Origin: Pseudoxanthomonas sp.
GTDB lineage: Bacteria > Pseudomonadota > Gammaproteobacteria > Xanthomonadales > Xanthomonadaceae
Direction of reading: 5' to 3'
DNA: 64,000 nt
NCBI RefSeq assembly: GCF_027498035.1
Contig: NZ_CP114978.1
Coordinates: 1,860,001 to 1,924,000, forward strand
In this document: positions 50,991 to 60,751 of the stretch, piece after piece
How positions within the stretch are numbered: the first letter of the stretch is position 1
Layout: the number at the start of each line of letters is the position of its first letter
The notes under the pieces: generated by a model
The model's database searches: none
The model's input: only the letters and a program-made list of their open reading frames with translations
What the model was told of the DNA's origin: nothing
Program-made: the position numbers and the translations under genes

Positions 50991-52247
50991 TCAGAGCTTG
51001 GCGGGATCTTCGCGCAGGCTGAAACCCAGCAGCACGCCGACCAGCACCAGGAAACTGCCGCCGCTGAGCTGGTGCGCCCACATCGACTGGCTCAGGCCAC
51101 ACAGCACGAAGGTGGTCACCACGGCCAGTCCGGCCAGCGCCGCGCTGCGCGAACGCCGCGGGAAGGGCCGCACCAGCACCTGGCGGGCAAACAGCCAGGC
51201 CGGCACGCCGTACAGCGCCAGCAGCGCCAGCAGGCCGGGAATGCCCATGGTCGCGCCCCATTCGGGGAAATCACTATGCGCATGGCCCAGGCTGCACCAC
51301 CTGTCGGGGTCCGGCACCTGGCATTGCGGGGCGGCGTGGACGACACGTTCGAATCTCCCAACGCCAGCGCCGGTCCAGGGGCGAGCCTGCATCTCACCGG
51401 TTGCCAGCGCGAACAACTCCAGGCGCGCGCCGGAGGACGAATCCGGGTCGCCGGCCGCATAGCGCAGCATGTCGACCTGCAGCGCCTCGACCCGCTGCTG
51501 CACCTGCGGCAGGACCACCGCGAACGCAGCCACGGCCAGCAGCACCAGCATCGCGGCTTCAACCCGATGCCCGCGCCCGCTGGTAATACGCACGAACAAG
51601 GCGATGATCACCACCAGCGCGGCCGCCGGCCACGCCCCGCGCGTCCCGCTCAAGCCGATGGCCACCAGTCCGGCGCAGGTGGCGGCCACGGTGATCAGGA
51701 ATCGCCCTGACGGCCGCAGAAACACCACCAGCGCCAGCAGCAGCACGGCCATGTCGGCGAAGGTGATGGCATTGTTCCAGCCGTCTGCGCGCGGCAGGTG
51801 CTGCATCGTCTGCACGAGCGCCACGATGCACGCACCGAACAAGCCGAGCACCGCACCGCCCCACAGGGCCGCGCGCGGCGGCGCCAGGCCAAGCACCATC
51901 AACGCCGCCATCGGAATCATCAGGACCCGGCCACGGCTGCCGGCTTCCTGCCAGGTGTCGTGATGGACCAGCACCGAAAAGCTGACCACCGCCACCACGA
52001 ACAACACGACCAGCAGCATCGCCAGCACCGGCCAGCCAGCGGCCTTGCGCGCACGCCATATCCGGTCCGGCGCCAGCAGCGCCGCGACCAGCGTGCAGCA
52101 GGCCGCAGGCGTCAGCCCCCACGGCGTGGCGATCAGGCAGGCCGGCAGCAGCACCAGCGCCAGCGCGTAGAACCCGCGTGCGACGCGCAGCCGCAATGCG
52201 TCGGGGAACGGTTGGTCCAGGAACACCCTGTCGACTTGCAGGCGCAT
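50991..52247 (-). CDS. O-antigen ligase family membrane protein
   Basis: A 418-residue protein with about ten hydrophobic segments. A long periplasmic loop near residues 230-320 contains ARLELFALATGEMQARPWTGAGVGRFE and GHAHSDFPEWGA, typical of WaaL ligases (Arg and His on the loop). It would attach O-antigen to the lipid A core in the inner membrane. It converges with the GT2 gene, 6 bp apart. Confidence 0.82.
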   Translation of the reverse strand: MRLQVDRVFLDQPFPDALRLRVARGFYALALVLLPACLIATPWGLTPAACCTLVAALLAPDRIWRARKAAGWPVLAMLLVVLFVVAVVSFSVLVHHDTWQEAGSRGRVLMIPMAALMVLGLAPPRAALWGGAVLGLFGACIVALVQTMQHLPRADGWNNAITFADMAVLLLALVVFLRPSGRFLITVAATCAGLVAIGLSGTRGAWPAAALVVIIALFVRITSGRGHRVEAAMLVLLAVAAFAVVLPQVQQRVEALQVDMLRYAAGDPDSSSGARLELFALATGEMQARPWTGAGVGRFERVVHAAPQCQVPDPDRWCSLGHAHSDFPEWGATMGIPGLLALLALYGVPAWLFARQVLVRPFPRRSRSAALAGLAVVTTFVLCGLSQSMWAHQLSGGSFLVLVGVLLGFSLREDPAKL

Positions 52248-52282
52248 CGATCCTATTTACTCCGCATATCCCGAACGCGACC

Positions 52283-54016
52283 TCACTCGTTCTGCGCTTC
52301 GATCTGCGCGGCCCGCGCCGCGTCGTCGAATGACACTTCCGGCGAGGCCGGGCAGTTCACCCGTGCGGCCATCGGCACCAGCCACCAGCCGCGCCGGTTG
52401 GAGTTGGCGACCTGTTCGGCAATCGTGCGGTCCACGCAGGCAGGCAACGCCACGTCCTGCACCAGCAGCCAGCGGTTCGCCGGCACCTGCGCCTGCCAGG
52501 CCAGGCCGTGCCGCAGCTGCTCCTTCCACGCCATCCGAAAACCGAAGGTGGTCGTCCGCGACTGGGTCATCAGCAGGTTCTGTTCCTTCCAGGCGACCAG
52601 GCCCAGTTCGGCATCGGGGCCGATGCGCCGGGCCACGTCGCGCATCACCCCACGGGCGGAACTGGAATCGTTGACCAGCGGCGACACGGTGATGCCGTAC
52701 ATCACCCACACCGCCGCCAGCACCGAGAACAGGGACTGCACCGGCCGGCCGCGGAACCACAGCAGACTGCCCACGCCCCAGGTGCCGATCGCCACCAGCA
52801 CCCAGGCCAAGGTGCCGGTGGTCGCCAGGTCCATGCCGCGCTCCAGACGCAACTTGCGTTCGAAACCCGGCTCGCCGGTCAGCATCGCCACGCCCATGCC
52901 CAGCATCGCCACCACCAGCAGGCCGGCGAAGGCATACAGCAGCGCACGCGGCAGCTTCAACTTCACGATGCCCGGCAACAGCGGCGCCAGCGCCAGGCAC
53001 AGCATCGGCAACGCCGGCATGATGTAGACGTCGCGCTTGCCGTGCGGGATCGAGAAGAACACCAGCACGATCAGCCACCACGCAATGGGCAGCAGGTAGC
53101 GCGGATCGTGGCGCAGGCGCAGGCGGCGGCTCCATGGCGCGATGGCCCAGGGCAGTGCCAGGATCGTCGGCGCCCACATCGCCAGCACGGTCAGGAAATA
53201 CCAGACCGGCTGCGGGTGGTCCCAGGACCTGGCGTAACGCTTGGCGGTCTGCCGGATCAGGATGTCTCGCAGGTAGGCGCGGTGTTCCGGATCACCGGAC
53301 AGCCAGACCGTCATCAGCATCGGTACCAGCCAGATCGAGACGGCCAGGAGGAACGCCAGCGGCCCCAGCCAGAACCGCTTGTCGCGTGCCCAGACCTTGA
53401 CCCCCGGCCAGCCACGGACCGACGCCACGGCCGCCGGCAGGATGACCAGCAACGCCAGGAATCCCACGCCCTTGGTGATCGTGCCCAGGCCGGCGAAGAA
53501 CCAGCCCAGCACCCACATCTTCCAGTCCGGCCCCTTGAGCAGGTGGCGGATCAGGCCGTAGTTGGCCACGGTGATCATGCCCAGCACCAGCGCGTCGATC
53601 TGCGCGCGCTTGGCCTGGAAGGTGAACTGGAACGCGAACAGCAGCGCCCAACCCGCATACAGGCCGACCTTGCGTGTCCACAGTCGCTGGCCCAGGTCCT
53701 TGACGCACCAGATCGCGACCATCGTGGCCACCAGCGAAGGCATCAGGAACGCCACCCGCCAGTTGCCGGTGAGCAGGTAGAACAAGCCCTGCAGCCACAT
53801 CAGCATCGGCGGCTTGTCCGAGTACAGCTCCACGCCGCGATGCGGGAAGAGCCAGTCACCGCTGGTCACCATCTGCTGGGCCACCAGCGCAAAACGCGGC
53901 TCGTCGGCCGGCCAGGGATCGCGCAGGCCGATCCCGGCCCCGATCACCAGCAACGCGGCGATGAACAGCAGCCAGGCATCGAGGGAACGGGAGCGGGTGA
54001 AGGTCATTGGACGCAT
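52283..54016 (-). CDS. Family 39 membrane glycosyltransferase (ArnT/PMT-like)
   Basis: A 577-residue integral membrane enzyme. The first extracytoplasmic loop has IGLRDPWPADEPRFALVAQQM, the acidic DE catalytic motif of GT-C family 39, followed by HRGVELYSDKPPMLMWLQGL. At least ten membrane segments follow, then a soluble C-terminal domain. It probably transfers a sugar from an undecaprenyl lipid to lipid A or another acceptor. ATG at 54007 or 54016 are both possible. Confidence 0.8.
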   Translation of the reverse strand: MRPMTFTRSRSLDAWLLFIAALLVIGAGIGLRDPWPADEPRFALVAQQMVTSGDWLFPHRGVELYSDKPPMLMWLQGLFYLLTGNWRVAFLMPSLVATMVAIWCVKDLGQRLWTRKVGLYAGWALLFAFQFTFQAKRAQIDALVLGMITVANYGLIRHLLKGPDWKMWVLGWFFAGLGTITKGVGFLALLVILPAAVASVRGWPGVKVWARDKRFWLGPLAFLLAVSIWLVPMLMTVWLSGDPEHRAYLRDILIRQTAKRYARSWDHPQPVWYFLTVLAMWAPTILALPWAIAPWSRRLRLRHDPRYLLPIAWWLIVLVFFSIPHGKRDVYIMPALPMLCLALAPLLPGIVKLKLPRALLYAFAGLLVVAMLGMGVAMLTGEPGFERKLRLERGMDLATTGTLAWVLVAIGTWGVGSLLWFRGRPVQSLFSVLAAVWVMYGITVSPLVNDSSSARGVMRDVARRIGPDAELGLVAWKEQNLLMTQSRTTTFGFRMAWKEQLRHGLAWQAQVPANRWLLVQDVALPACVDRTIAEQVANSNRRGWWLVPMAARVNCPASPEVSFDDAARAAQIEAQNE

Positions 54017-54080
54017 GGCGCGAAATGATAACGACGGGATGTCAGAGGACCGTTGTCGTCAGCCAGGCAATGTGCGGGAT

Positions 54081-55385
54081 TCAATCCGCGGCCTTGCGCA
54101 GCCGGGCATAGAAGAATCCGTCCATGCCGCCCTCGCCGGTCAGCCGCTGCCGGCCCACGCCGCTGGCATGGCCGAACGCAGTGCCAGGGTCATCAGATTG
54201 CACATCGGCATGACGCGCCAGGAACGCATCGACCTGGCGCGCGTTCTCATCGGCCAGCAGCGAGCAGGTCGCGTACACCAGCGTGCCGCCCGGCTTGAGT
54301 ACGGCCCAGGCCGCCTCCAGCAGGCGCGCCTGCAACGCGGTCAGCGCGGTGATGTCCTCCGGACGCCGGTGCAGCAGCACGTCCGGCTGGCGGCGGACGA
54401 TGCCGGTGGCCGAACACGGCGCATCCAGCAGCACCGCGTCGAACGGCGTGCCGTCCCACCACGCATCCAGGCTGGACGCATCGGCCGCCTGCAACGTGGC
54501 CTGTACGCCCACCCGCTCCAGCGTCTGGGTGACCTGGCGCAGGCGGCGCGCATCCACATCCAGCGCGGTCAGCGCCAGCGCAGGTTCGCGTTCGAGCAGA
54601 TGCGCGGACTTGCCACCCGGCGCGGCGCAGGCATCGAGTACCCGCGCGCCCGGCGCCAGGTCGAACAGGCCGGCGACCTGCTGGGCCGAGCCGTCCTGCA
54701 CCGACACCGCGCCCTCGGCAAATCCGGGCAGCGAGGCCATCGGCACCGATTCGGCCAGGCACAGCGCGTCGGGCAGCCCCTCGAAGGCCTGCGCATCGAT
54801 GCCGACGTCAGCCAGCTGCGCCAGGTATGCGTCGCGGCTGCCCAGACGACGGTTGACCCGCAGCCACAGCGGCGCGGCCTGCGCGGTGGCGGCGAAGATC
54901 TCCGTCGCCTGCGCCGGCCAGTCGCTGCGCACCTGCTGCTGCAGCCAGGCGGGCCAGGCATCCGCCGGATCGCCGTCCGCAACACCTTCGCGCTGGGCGC
55001 GGCGCAGCAACGCGTTGACCATGCCGGCCTGATGCGGGCGGCCGAGCGTGCGCGCGGCCTCGACCGTGGCCGACAGGGCCGCGTGCGGTGGCAGCTCCAA
55101 CCCATCCAGCTGCGCAAGCCCAGCCAGCAGCAACGCGCGCAGGTCGCCATCGCGCGGGCCGAGCGGACGGGTCATCCAGCCCGCCAGCGCCGCGTTGTAG
55201 GCACCCCGCCGGCGCAGCGCAGTGAAGCAGATCGCCTCCAGCAGGGCGCGGTCGCGCACGTCGGCCAGCTGCGGCAACGCGGTGGCCAGTTCGCCCTTGA
55301 GCGAGCGGCCACGGTGCAGGACCGCATCCAGCACGCGGGCCGCCATCACCCGCACGACGACGCCAGCCTGGGTGGTGGTGTTCAT
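54081..55385 (-). CDS. rsmB: 16S rRNA m5C967 methyltransferase RsmB
   Basis: A 434-residue protein with an N-terminal NusB-like RNA-binding domain (ARVLDAVLHRGRSLKGEL) and a C-terminal Rossmann methyltransferase: VLDACAAPGGKSAHLLE, LLDAPCSATGIVRR and VYATCSLLADEN, including the two catalytic Cys. Start at ATG 55385, which overlaps the fmt stop; the longer frame is not conserved. The order def-fmt-rsmB is common in gammaproteobacteria. Confidence 0.93.
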   Translation of the reverse strand: MNTTTQAGVVVRVMAARVLDAVLHRGRSLKGELATALPQLADVRDRALLEAICFTALRRRGAYNAALAGWMTRPLGPRDGDLRALLLAGLAQLDGLELPPHAALSATVEAARTLGRPHQAGMVNALLRRAQREGVADGDPADAWPAWLQQQVRSDWPAQATEIFAATAQAAPLWLRVNRRLGSRDAYLAQLADVGIDAQAFEGLPDALCLAESVPMASLPGFAEGAVSVQDGSAQQVAGLFDLAPGARVLDACAAPGGKSAHLLEREPALALTALDVDARRLRQVTQTLERVGVQATLQAADASSLDAWWDGTPFDAVLLDAPCSATGIVRRQPDVLLHRRPEDITALTALQARLLEAAWAVLKPGGTLVYATCSLLADENARQVDAFLARHADVQSDDPGTAFGHASGVGRQRLTGEGGMDGFFYARLRKAAD

Positions 55386-56302
55386 GCGCCGGCCAGATCG
55401 CGGCGCGCGTTGAGGTAATCGGCCGCGGTGATCGCCTTGCCGCCTTCGCGCTGGATCACGCGCAGGCGCAGCGCACCCTCGCCGCAAGCGATGTCCAATC
55501 CTTGTCGCGTGGCCGCCAGCAGCGTGCCCGGCGCAGCCTGATGGCGCAGGTCCAACGCCACCGCGCCGTGGATGCGCAGGCGTTCACCGGCCACCGCGGC
55601 CTCGGCAATCGGCCACGGCACGAAGGCCCGGACCTTGCGCGCCAGCGCCTCGGCCGGCTGGCTCCAGTCCAGCCGCGCCTCGGCCTTGTCCAGCTTGTGG
55701 GCGTAGCTGACACCTTCAGCCGGCTGCGGCGTGGGGATCGGGCGCATGCCGGCACGCAGCAGGCCCAGGCCATCGGCCAGCACCTGCGCGCCCAGTTCGG
55801 CCAGGCGATCGTGCAGCTGGCCGCCGGTGTCGGTGTCGTTGATCGGCGTGGCCTGCTTCAGGATCACCGGGCCGGTGTCCAGGCCGGCTTCCATCTGCAT
55901 CAGGCAGACGCCCGACTCGGTATCGCCCGCCTCGATGGCGCGCTGGATCGGTGCAGCGCCGCGCCAGCGCGGCAACAGCGAGGCATGCACGTTCCAGCAG
56001 CCATAACGCGGGATCTCCAGCACCGCCTTGGGCAGGATCAAGCCGTAGGCGACCACGATCATCACGTCCGGCGCCATCACCCGCAGCGCGGCCTGGGTTT
56101 CGGGATTGCGCAGGGTTTCCGGCTGCAGCACCGGAATGCCGCGCTGGACCGCTTCCAGCTTCACCGGCGAAGCCGACAACCCACGTCCGCGCCCGGCGGG
56201 CCGGTCCGGCTGGGTGTAGACGGCGACCACTTCGTTGTGGCGCACGGCCGCACGCAGCGACGGCACGGCGAAATCCGGCGTGCCGGCAAAGACGATCTTC
56301 AT
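55382..56302 (-). CDS. fmt: Methionyl-tRNA formyltransferase
   Basis: A 306-residue Fmt that formylates initiator tRNA-Met. The N-terminus is MKIVFAGTPDFAVPSLRA, with the catalytic NVHASLLPRWRGAAPIQRAI near 110. A C-terminal OB domain ends KAITAADYLNARRD. The ATG at 56302 starts the conserved N-terminus. It overlaps rsmB and follows def after 91 bp. Confidence 0.96.
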   Translation of the reverse strand: MKIVFAGTPDFAVPSLRAAVRHNEVVAVYTQPDRPAGRGRGLSASPVKLEAVQRGIPVLQPETLRNPETQAALRVMAPDVMIVVAYGLILPKAVLEIPRYGCWNVHASLLPRWRGAAPIQRAIEAGDTESGVCLMQMEAGLDTGPVILKQATPINDTDTGGQLHDRLAELGAQVLADGLGLLRAGMRPIPTPQPAEGVSYAHKLDKAEARLDWSQPAEALARKVRAFVPWPIAEAAVAGERLRIHGAVALDLRHQAAPGTLLAATRQGLDIACGEGALRLRVIQREGGKAITAADYLNARRDLAGA

Positions 56303-56393
56303 GGAGATGAAACCTGCGACTGCAGAAAGGAAAAGGCCGGGGGCGATGCCCACCGGCCTGCGAGGCGGCGCAACCCGGCGCCAGCCATGGCCA

Positions 56394-56906
56394 TCAGGCC
56401 GCGTTGCGCTTGGCCTTGGCCAGCTTCTTCTTGACCATCTCGCGCTTGAGCGGCGAGAGGTAATCGACAAACAACTTGCCTTCCAGGTGGTCCATCTCAT
56501 GCTGGATGCAGACCGCCAGCAGGCCATCGACCTGCAGTTCCTGCGCCGCACCGGTGCGGCCCAGGAACCTGACCGTGATCGCATCGGCGCGGGTCACGTC
56601 GGCGAAGATCCCGGGCACCGACAGGCAGCCTTCCTGATAGACCTGTTCGCCAGCCTTGGCGACGATTTCAGGGTTGATGAACACCTGCGGGGCGTTCTTC
56701 TCCTCGCTCACGTCGATCACCATGAAACGCTCATGGACATCGACTTGGCTGGCGGCCAGGCCAATGCCCGGCGCGTCATACATGGTCTGGAACATGTCAT
56801 CGAGCAGGGTCTGGAAGCCGGAGTCGGCAATCCGTTCGGCGGTGACCGGCACGGCGCGGGTGCGCAGGCGCGGGTCGGGGAATTCGAGGATTGGGAGCAG
56901 TGCCAT
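56394..56906 (-). CDS. def: Peptide deformylase
   Basis: A 170-residue type I deformylase with all three motifs: GIGLAASQ (motif 1), EGCLS (motif 2) and HEMDH (motif 3) for the metal site. It removes the formyl group added by Fmt. Normal length. It is head-to-head with the LysM gene, with a 143-bp promoter region between them. Confidence 0.97.
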   Translation of the reverse strand: MALLPILEFPDPRLRTRAVPVTAERIADSGFQTLLDDMFQTMYDAPGIGLAASQVDVHERFMVIDVSEEKNAPQVFINPEIVAKAGEQVYQEGCLSVPGIFADVTRADAITVRFLGRTGAAQELQVDGLLAVCIQHEMDHLEGKLFVDYLSPLKREMVKKKLAKAKRNAA

Positions 56907-57049
56907 GGTGACGACCTAGATGGGGTGCCAGCGCGGGTCCGGCAAGTGCAGGGCCATTCTAGCGCAGCGCCGTATCTCAGGCTTGCGCTGGCCCGGGGTT
57001 TCTGGACTATAGTGCGGACCGCCTGTTGGGGAATCAGGTACATACCGCC

Positions 57050-58198
57050 ATGTTCAAACACTTCCGTACAGCTGCGGCTGTTGCGTTCCTGACCCTTGCC
57101 ACCTACGCCACCGCGCAGGAAATGGCCGGTGGCCACCCCGACACCTACGTGGTGAAACGGGGCGACACGCTGTGGGACATCTCCGCACGCTTCCTCAAGA
57201 AGCCGTGGCTGTGGCCGGAAATCTGGCAGGCCAACCCGCAGATCGCCAACCCGCACCTGATCTACCCCGGTGACGTCATCAGCCTGGCCTACCTGGACCG
57301 CGTCGCGGTGCAGCCTGGTCCGCGCGAGGAAGCCCCGATCACCGGCCTGCCGCTGTCGGACATCGAACCGTTCCTGCGCAACATGCGCATCGTCGACAGC
57401 TTCGAGGAGCTGCCGTACGTGGCCGGCCTGCAGGACGACCGCCTGCGCGCCTTCGGCGACCAGGACGTCTATGCCGTGGGCCTGGACGCGCCGCAGGTTG
57501 GCCAGCGCTATGCCGTGGTTCGCCCGACCAAGCTTTATGACGAGCCCAAGCCCAGCACCGACCTGAACGACAAGGGCCGGCGCACCCTGGGCGAAGGCAG
57601 CCTGTGGAAGCAGACCGAAGTCCCGAACGAGCACAGCGAGTTCCTGGGCTACGAACTCGAGCAGATGAGCATCGGCGCAGTGACCGCGGTCGATCCGGAC
57701 GGCCATGCCACCACGCTGAAGCTGGAAGGCAACGGCCGCGAAGTCCGCGCTGGCGACCGCCTGATCCCCGTCGAGGCCCAGCCATACGACCTGCAGTTCT
57801 TCCCGCATCCGCCCAAGACCGCGCTGGAAGACGGCAAGGTGCGCATCATGTCGATTGCCGACACGATGAACTATGGCGGCGAGCATGACGTGGTCGCTAT
57901 TTCCGGCGGCAGCCGTGAAGGCCTGGACAACGGCACCGTGCTGTCGATCTGGCGCCCGGGCAGCTACAAGCTGGACCCGTTCCATGGCCAGACCTCGCGC
58001 GTGGCCGAAACCAAAAAAGCCGGCCAGGGCCGCAACAAAATGCCGGACGAATACATCGCGCACGTGATGATCTTCAAGACCTACGAGAAGGTCAGCTACG
58101 GCCTGATCATGGAAGGCTCGGCACCCTCGCGCGTCGGCTACTTCCTGCGCGACCCGGATGCCGGCCAGGCCGGCATGGCGACCGCCAGCCTGAACTGA
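57050..58198 (+). CDS. Secreted LysM-domain protein
   Basis: A 382-residue protein with a signal peptide (FKHFRTAAAVAFLTLATYATA) and a LysM near residues 33-82 (YVVKRGDTLWDISARFLKKPWLWPEIWQANPQI in part, then LIYPGDVISLAY). LysM binds peptidoglycan. The remaining ~300 residues are a periplasmic domain of unknown function. It sits next to def and dprA, as in many xanthomonads and pseudomonads. Confidence 0.9.
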   Translation: MFKHFRTAAAVAFLTLATYATAQEMAGGHPDTYVVKRGDTLWDISARFLKKPWLWPEIWQANPQIANPHLIYPGDVISLAYLDRVAVQPGPREEAPITGLPLSDIEPFLRNMRIVDSFEELPYVAGLQDDRLRAFGDQDVYAVGLDAPQVGQRYAVVRPTKLYDEPKPSTDLNDKGRRTLGEGSLWKQTEVPNEHSEFLGYELEQMSIGAVTAVDPDGHATTLKLEGNGREVRAGDRLIPVEAQPYDLQFFPHPPKTALEDGKVRIMSIADTMNYGGEHDVVAISGGSREGLDNGTVLSIWRPGSYKLDPFHGQTSRVAETKKAGQGRNKMPDEYIAHVMIFKTYEKVSYGLIMEGSAPSRVGYFLRDPDAGQAGMATASLN

Positions 58199-58223
58199 AT
58201 CGGGGTTTTCCTACGCAATACCG

Positions 58224-58247
58224 CGACGGCGCCCGAGGGCGCCGTCG
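58224..58247 (+). terminator. Terminator after the LysM gene
   Basis: CGACGGCGCCC and GGGCGCCGTCG form a GC-rich stem, followed by TCGTTT. It lies just before dprA, so dprA probably has its own start signal. Confidence 0.65.
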
Positions 58248-58260
58248 TCGTTTCCGAGCC

Positions 58261-59400
58261 ATGCTGGACGACATGGACACGGACGCCCATGCGCTGCTCA
58301 CCCTGATCCTGGCCGGCGGCAGCAGTGCTGCACGACGCCAGTTGCTGGACACCCATGGCGACGCCACCCGCGTACTGAAGGCAGGCCGCAGCTCGTGGCG
58401 TGCCGGCGGCCTGAGCGAGGACAGCTGCTCCCGGTTGCTCAAGCCTGACAGCGAGGCCTTGGGGCGTTGCATTGCCTGGCTGGAAGGACCTCATCGGCAC
58501 CTGCTGCACTGGCAGCACCCTGACTACCCAGCCCTGCTGCGCCAGACCAGCAGTCCACCCCTGGCCCTGTTCGTCGAGGGTGACCCCGACCTGCTCTGGC
58601 ATCCAGGCGTGGCCGTGGTCGGCAGCCGTTCGCCCAGCAGCGGCGGCCGGGACAACGCCCGCGACTTCTCCCGCACCCTGGCGCTGAGCGGACTGGCCAT
58701 CTGCAGCGGCATGGCGGCCGGCATCGATGCGGCGGCTCACGAAGCCGCACTGGCAGTACCCGATGGCCACACCATCGCCGTGGTCGGCACCGGCCCAGAC
58801 CTTGCCTACCCCAGGTCCCACGCCCGCCTACGCGACCGGATCGCAACAGCCGGGGCGCTGGTCAGCGAGTTCCCGCCCGGGACCGAGGCACGGCCGGGAC
58901 ACTTCCCCAGCCGCAACCGCCTGCTGGCGGGATTGAGCCTGGGCACGCTGGTGATCGAAGCAGCCGAACGCTCGGGTGCCCTGATCACCGCACGACTGAC
59001 AAGCGAGGCCGGGCGCGAGGTCTTCGCCATCCCCGGCTCGATCCACAACCCGATGGCCCGCGGCTGCCACCGACTGATCCGCGACGGCGCGGTGCTGGTC
59101 GAGCGCCCGCAGGAGGTCGTCGACGGGCTCGGGCCGCAGGCCGAAGTACTGGCCCAGTCCCTGCGCCAACGACTTGCATCCACCCCGGACCGCCCCCATC
59201 CAGAGGCCTCGACCCAACCAGCGCCCCTGGACCCCGACTACCAGACCTTGTGGATGGCGCTCGGGCATGACCCTACCGGTATGGATGCGCTGGTCGCGCG
59301 AACCCGATTGACGACTGCCGAACTGTCCTCCATGCTGCTGGTCATGGAACTGGATGGGCAGGTAGCGGTCGAACACGGTCGCTACTCACGCAGATCGTAG
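58261..59400 (+). CDS. dprA: DNA processing protein DprA
   Basis: A 379-residue DprA, which loads RecA on incoming single-stranded DNA during natural transformation. The Rossmann fold has VAVVGSRSPSSGGRDNARDFSRTL in part, SGMAAGIDAAAHEAAL, FPSRNRLLAGLS and a helical C-terminal DML1-type domain. An ATG at 58273 is also possible. It starts the dprA-smg-topA neighbourhood. Confidence 0.93.
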   Translation: MLDDMDTDAHALLTLILAGGSSAARRQLLDTHGDATRVLKAGRSSWRAGGLSEDSCSRLLKPDSEALGRCIAWLEGPHRHLLHWQHPDYPALLRQTSSPPLALFVEGDPDLLWHPGVAVVGSRSPSSGGRDNARDFSRTLALSGLAICSGMAAGIDAAAHEAALAVPDGHTIAVVGTGPDLAYPRSHARLRDRIATAGALVSEFPPGTEARPGHFPSRNRLLAGLSLGTLVIEAAERSGALITARLTSEAGREVFAIPGSIHNPMARGCHRLIRDGAVLVERPQEVVDGLGPQAEVLAQSLRQRLASTPDRPHPEASTQPAPLDPDYQTLWMALGHDPTGMDALVARTRLTTAELSSMLLVMELDGQVAVEHGRYSRRS

Positions 59401-59443
59401 TTTTCCCACCTCCACAGTGCTTTGGAAGCACAGGCCGAGGGCA

Positions 59444-59917
59444 ATGAAAGAGAGCATCCTGGACGTCCTGCTTTACCTGTTTGAACACTACTTCACCGAA
59501 GACGCCGATCCGGTCCGCGACCGCGACTCCCTTCAGAACGGCCTGATCCAGGCCGGCTTCAGCCCCACCGAAATCAACAAGGCCTTCGACTGGCTCGATG
59601 CGCTGGCCGAACAGCGGCCTGCCGCCACCGAACCGCGCGTGGACGGCCCGATCCGCATCTTCCACGGCCCGGAGCTCGAAAAGCTGGACGTGGAAGGCCG
59701 TGGCTTCCTGATGTTCCTGGAACAACAGGGCATCCTGGATGCCGACCAGCGCGAACTGGTGCTGGACCGCGCCATGGCCCTGGACCAGGACGAACTGGAC
59801 CTGGACGACCTGAAATGGGTCGTGCTGATGGTGCTGTTCAACCAGCCCGGCTCCGAAGCGGCCTATGCCTGGATGGAAACCCAGATGTTCGCCGACGAAC
59901 CCGAGCCTGTTCACTGA
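59444..59917 (+). CDS. smg: Smg family protein (DUF494)
   Basis: A 157-residue acidic protein, MKESILDVLLYLFEHYFTE at the start, LDDLKWVVLMVLFNQPG near the end, matching Smg. Function is unproven; it commonly lies between dprA and topA. The ATG at 59444 was chosen by conservation. Confidence 0.92.
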   Translation: MKESILDVLLYLFEHYFTEDADPVRDRDSLQNGLIQAGFSPTEINKAFDWLDALAEQRPAATEPRVDGPIRIFHGPELEKLDVEGRGFLMFLEQQGILDADQRELVLDRAMALDQDELDLDDLKWVVLMVLFNQPGSEAAYAWMETQMFADEPEPVH

Positions 59918-59973
59918 CGTTGCAGGCCTGATCGCCGGGCAACCCCGGCACCGCATGGATGCCGGGGAATGAC

Positions 59974-60690
59974 GTGACACAGTGGTATTACAGCAATGGC
60001 GGCCCGCCGCAGGGCCCGTTGGCCGAACAGGCGCTGGCCGCCGAATTCCGCGCAGGCCGCCTGCAGTCACAGCATCTGGTCTGGCGTGAGGGGCTGCCCG
60101 AGTGGCAGACGCTGACCAGCTGCATGGCCGAGCTGGGCCTGGCCACGGCGATCCCGCCGCCACCGCCCGTGCTTCCTCCACCGCCGCCACTTCCACCCAG
60201 GACGAGTCCCGCCAGCCCTGCCGGCCCACTGCCACGGCGCGGACTCTCTGGCTGCGCGATCGCCGCACTGGTCGTCGCCGGTTGCGCGATCCCGGTGCTC
60301 GCCATCCTGGCCGCCATCGCGATACCGGCCTATCAGGGTTACGTGTCGCGCGCAGCCGTCGCCCAGGCGATGTCTTCGGCCTCCCCGGCCAAGCTGCAAC
60401 TGCAGATGTCGATGATCGGACAGCCCGCCGGGCAATGCCCGGTCAACGGACAAGGGGCGCTGCGTGCGCCGGAGGATTACGCTGACCAGGGCCTGGCCAG
60501 CATCACCTTCGGCAAGTTCGAAAGCGGCGACTGCGGTCTGCAACTGGTGCTGCGCCAGCACCAGCATCGCCAGCTGGACGGCAAGCGGATCTGGCTAGAA
60601 CTGGAACCCGGCCTGGCTGGCGGCTGGCGATGCCACTCCGAGCTCAAGGACAAGTACCTGCCAGCCAGCTGCCGCAGCGCGCAACACTAG
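59974..60690 (+). CDS. GYF_2-domain and pilin-like membrane protein
   Basis: A 238-residue protein with three parts. Residues 1-55 are a GYF_2 domain (QWYYSNGGPPQGPL ... LVWREGLPEW). A proline-rich linker (PPPPPVLPPPPPLPP) follows. Then a hydrophobic segment AALVVAGCAIPVLAILAAIAIPAYQGYVSRA resembles the N-terminal helix of type IV pilins (AIPAY) but without a prepilin peptidase context. The GTG at 59974 has GGGGAA upstream; an ATG at 59959 is the alternative. Its neighbour also has a GYF_2 domain. Confidence 0.7.
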   Translation: MTQWYYSNGGPPQGPLAEQALAAEFRAGRLQSQHLVWREGLPEWQTLTSCMAELGLATAIPPPPPVLPPPPPLPPRTSPASPAGPLPRRGLSGCAIAALVVAGCAIPVLAILAAIAIPAYQGYVSRAAVAQAMSSASPAKLQLQMSMIGQPAGQCPVNGQGALRAPEDYADQGLASITFGKFESGDCGLQLVLRQHQHRQLDGKRIWLELEPGLAGGWRCHSELKDKYLPASCRSAQH

Positions 60691-60751
60691 GCCAGCCCGC
60701 GCGGCTGGGTTAACGTCGCGCCGTAAAATTCCAAGAACAGGTGGGGAAAGG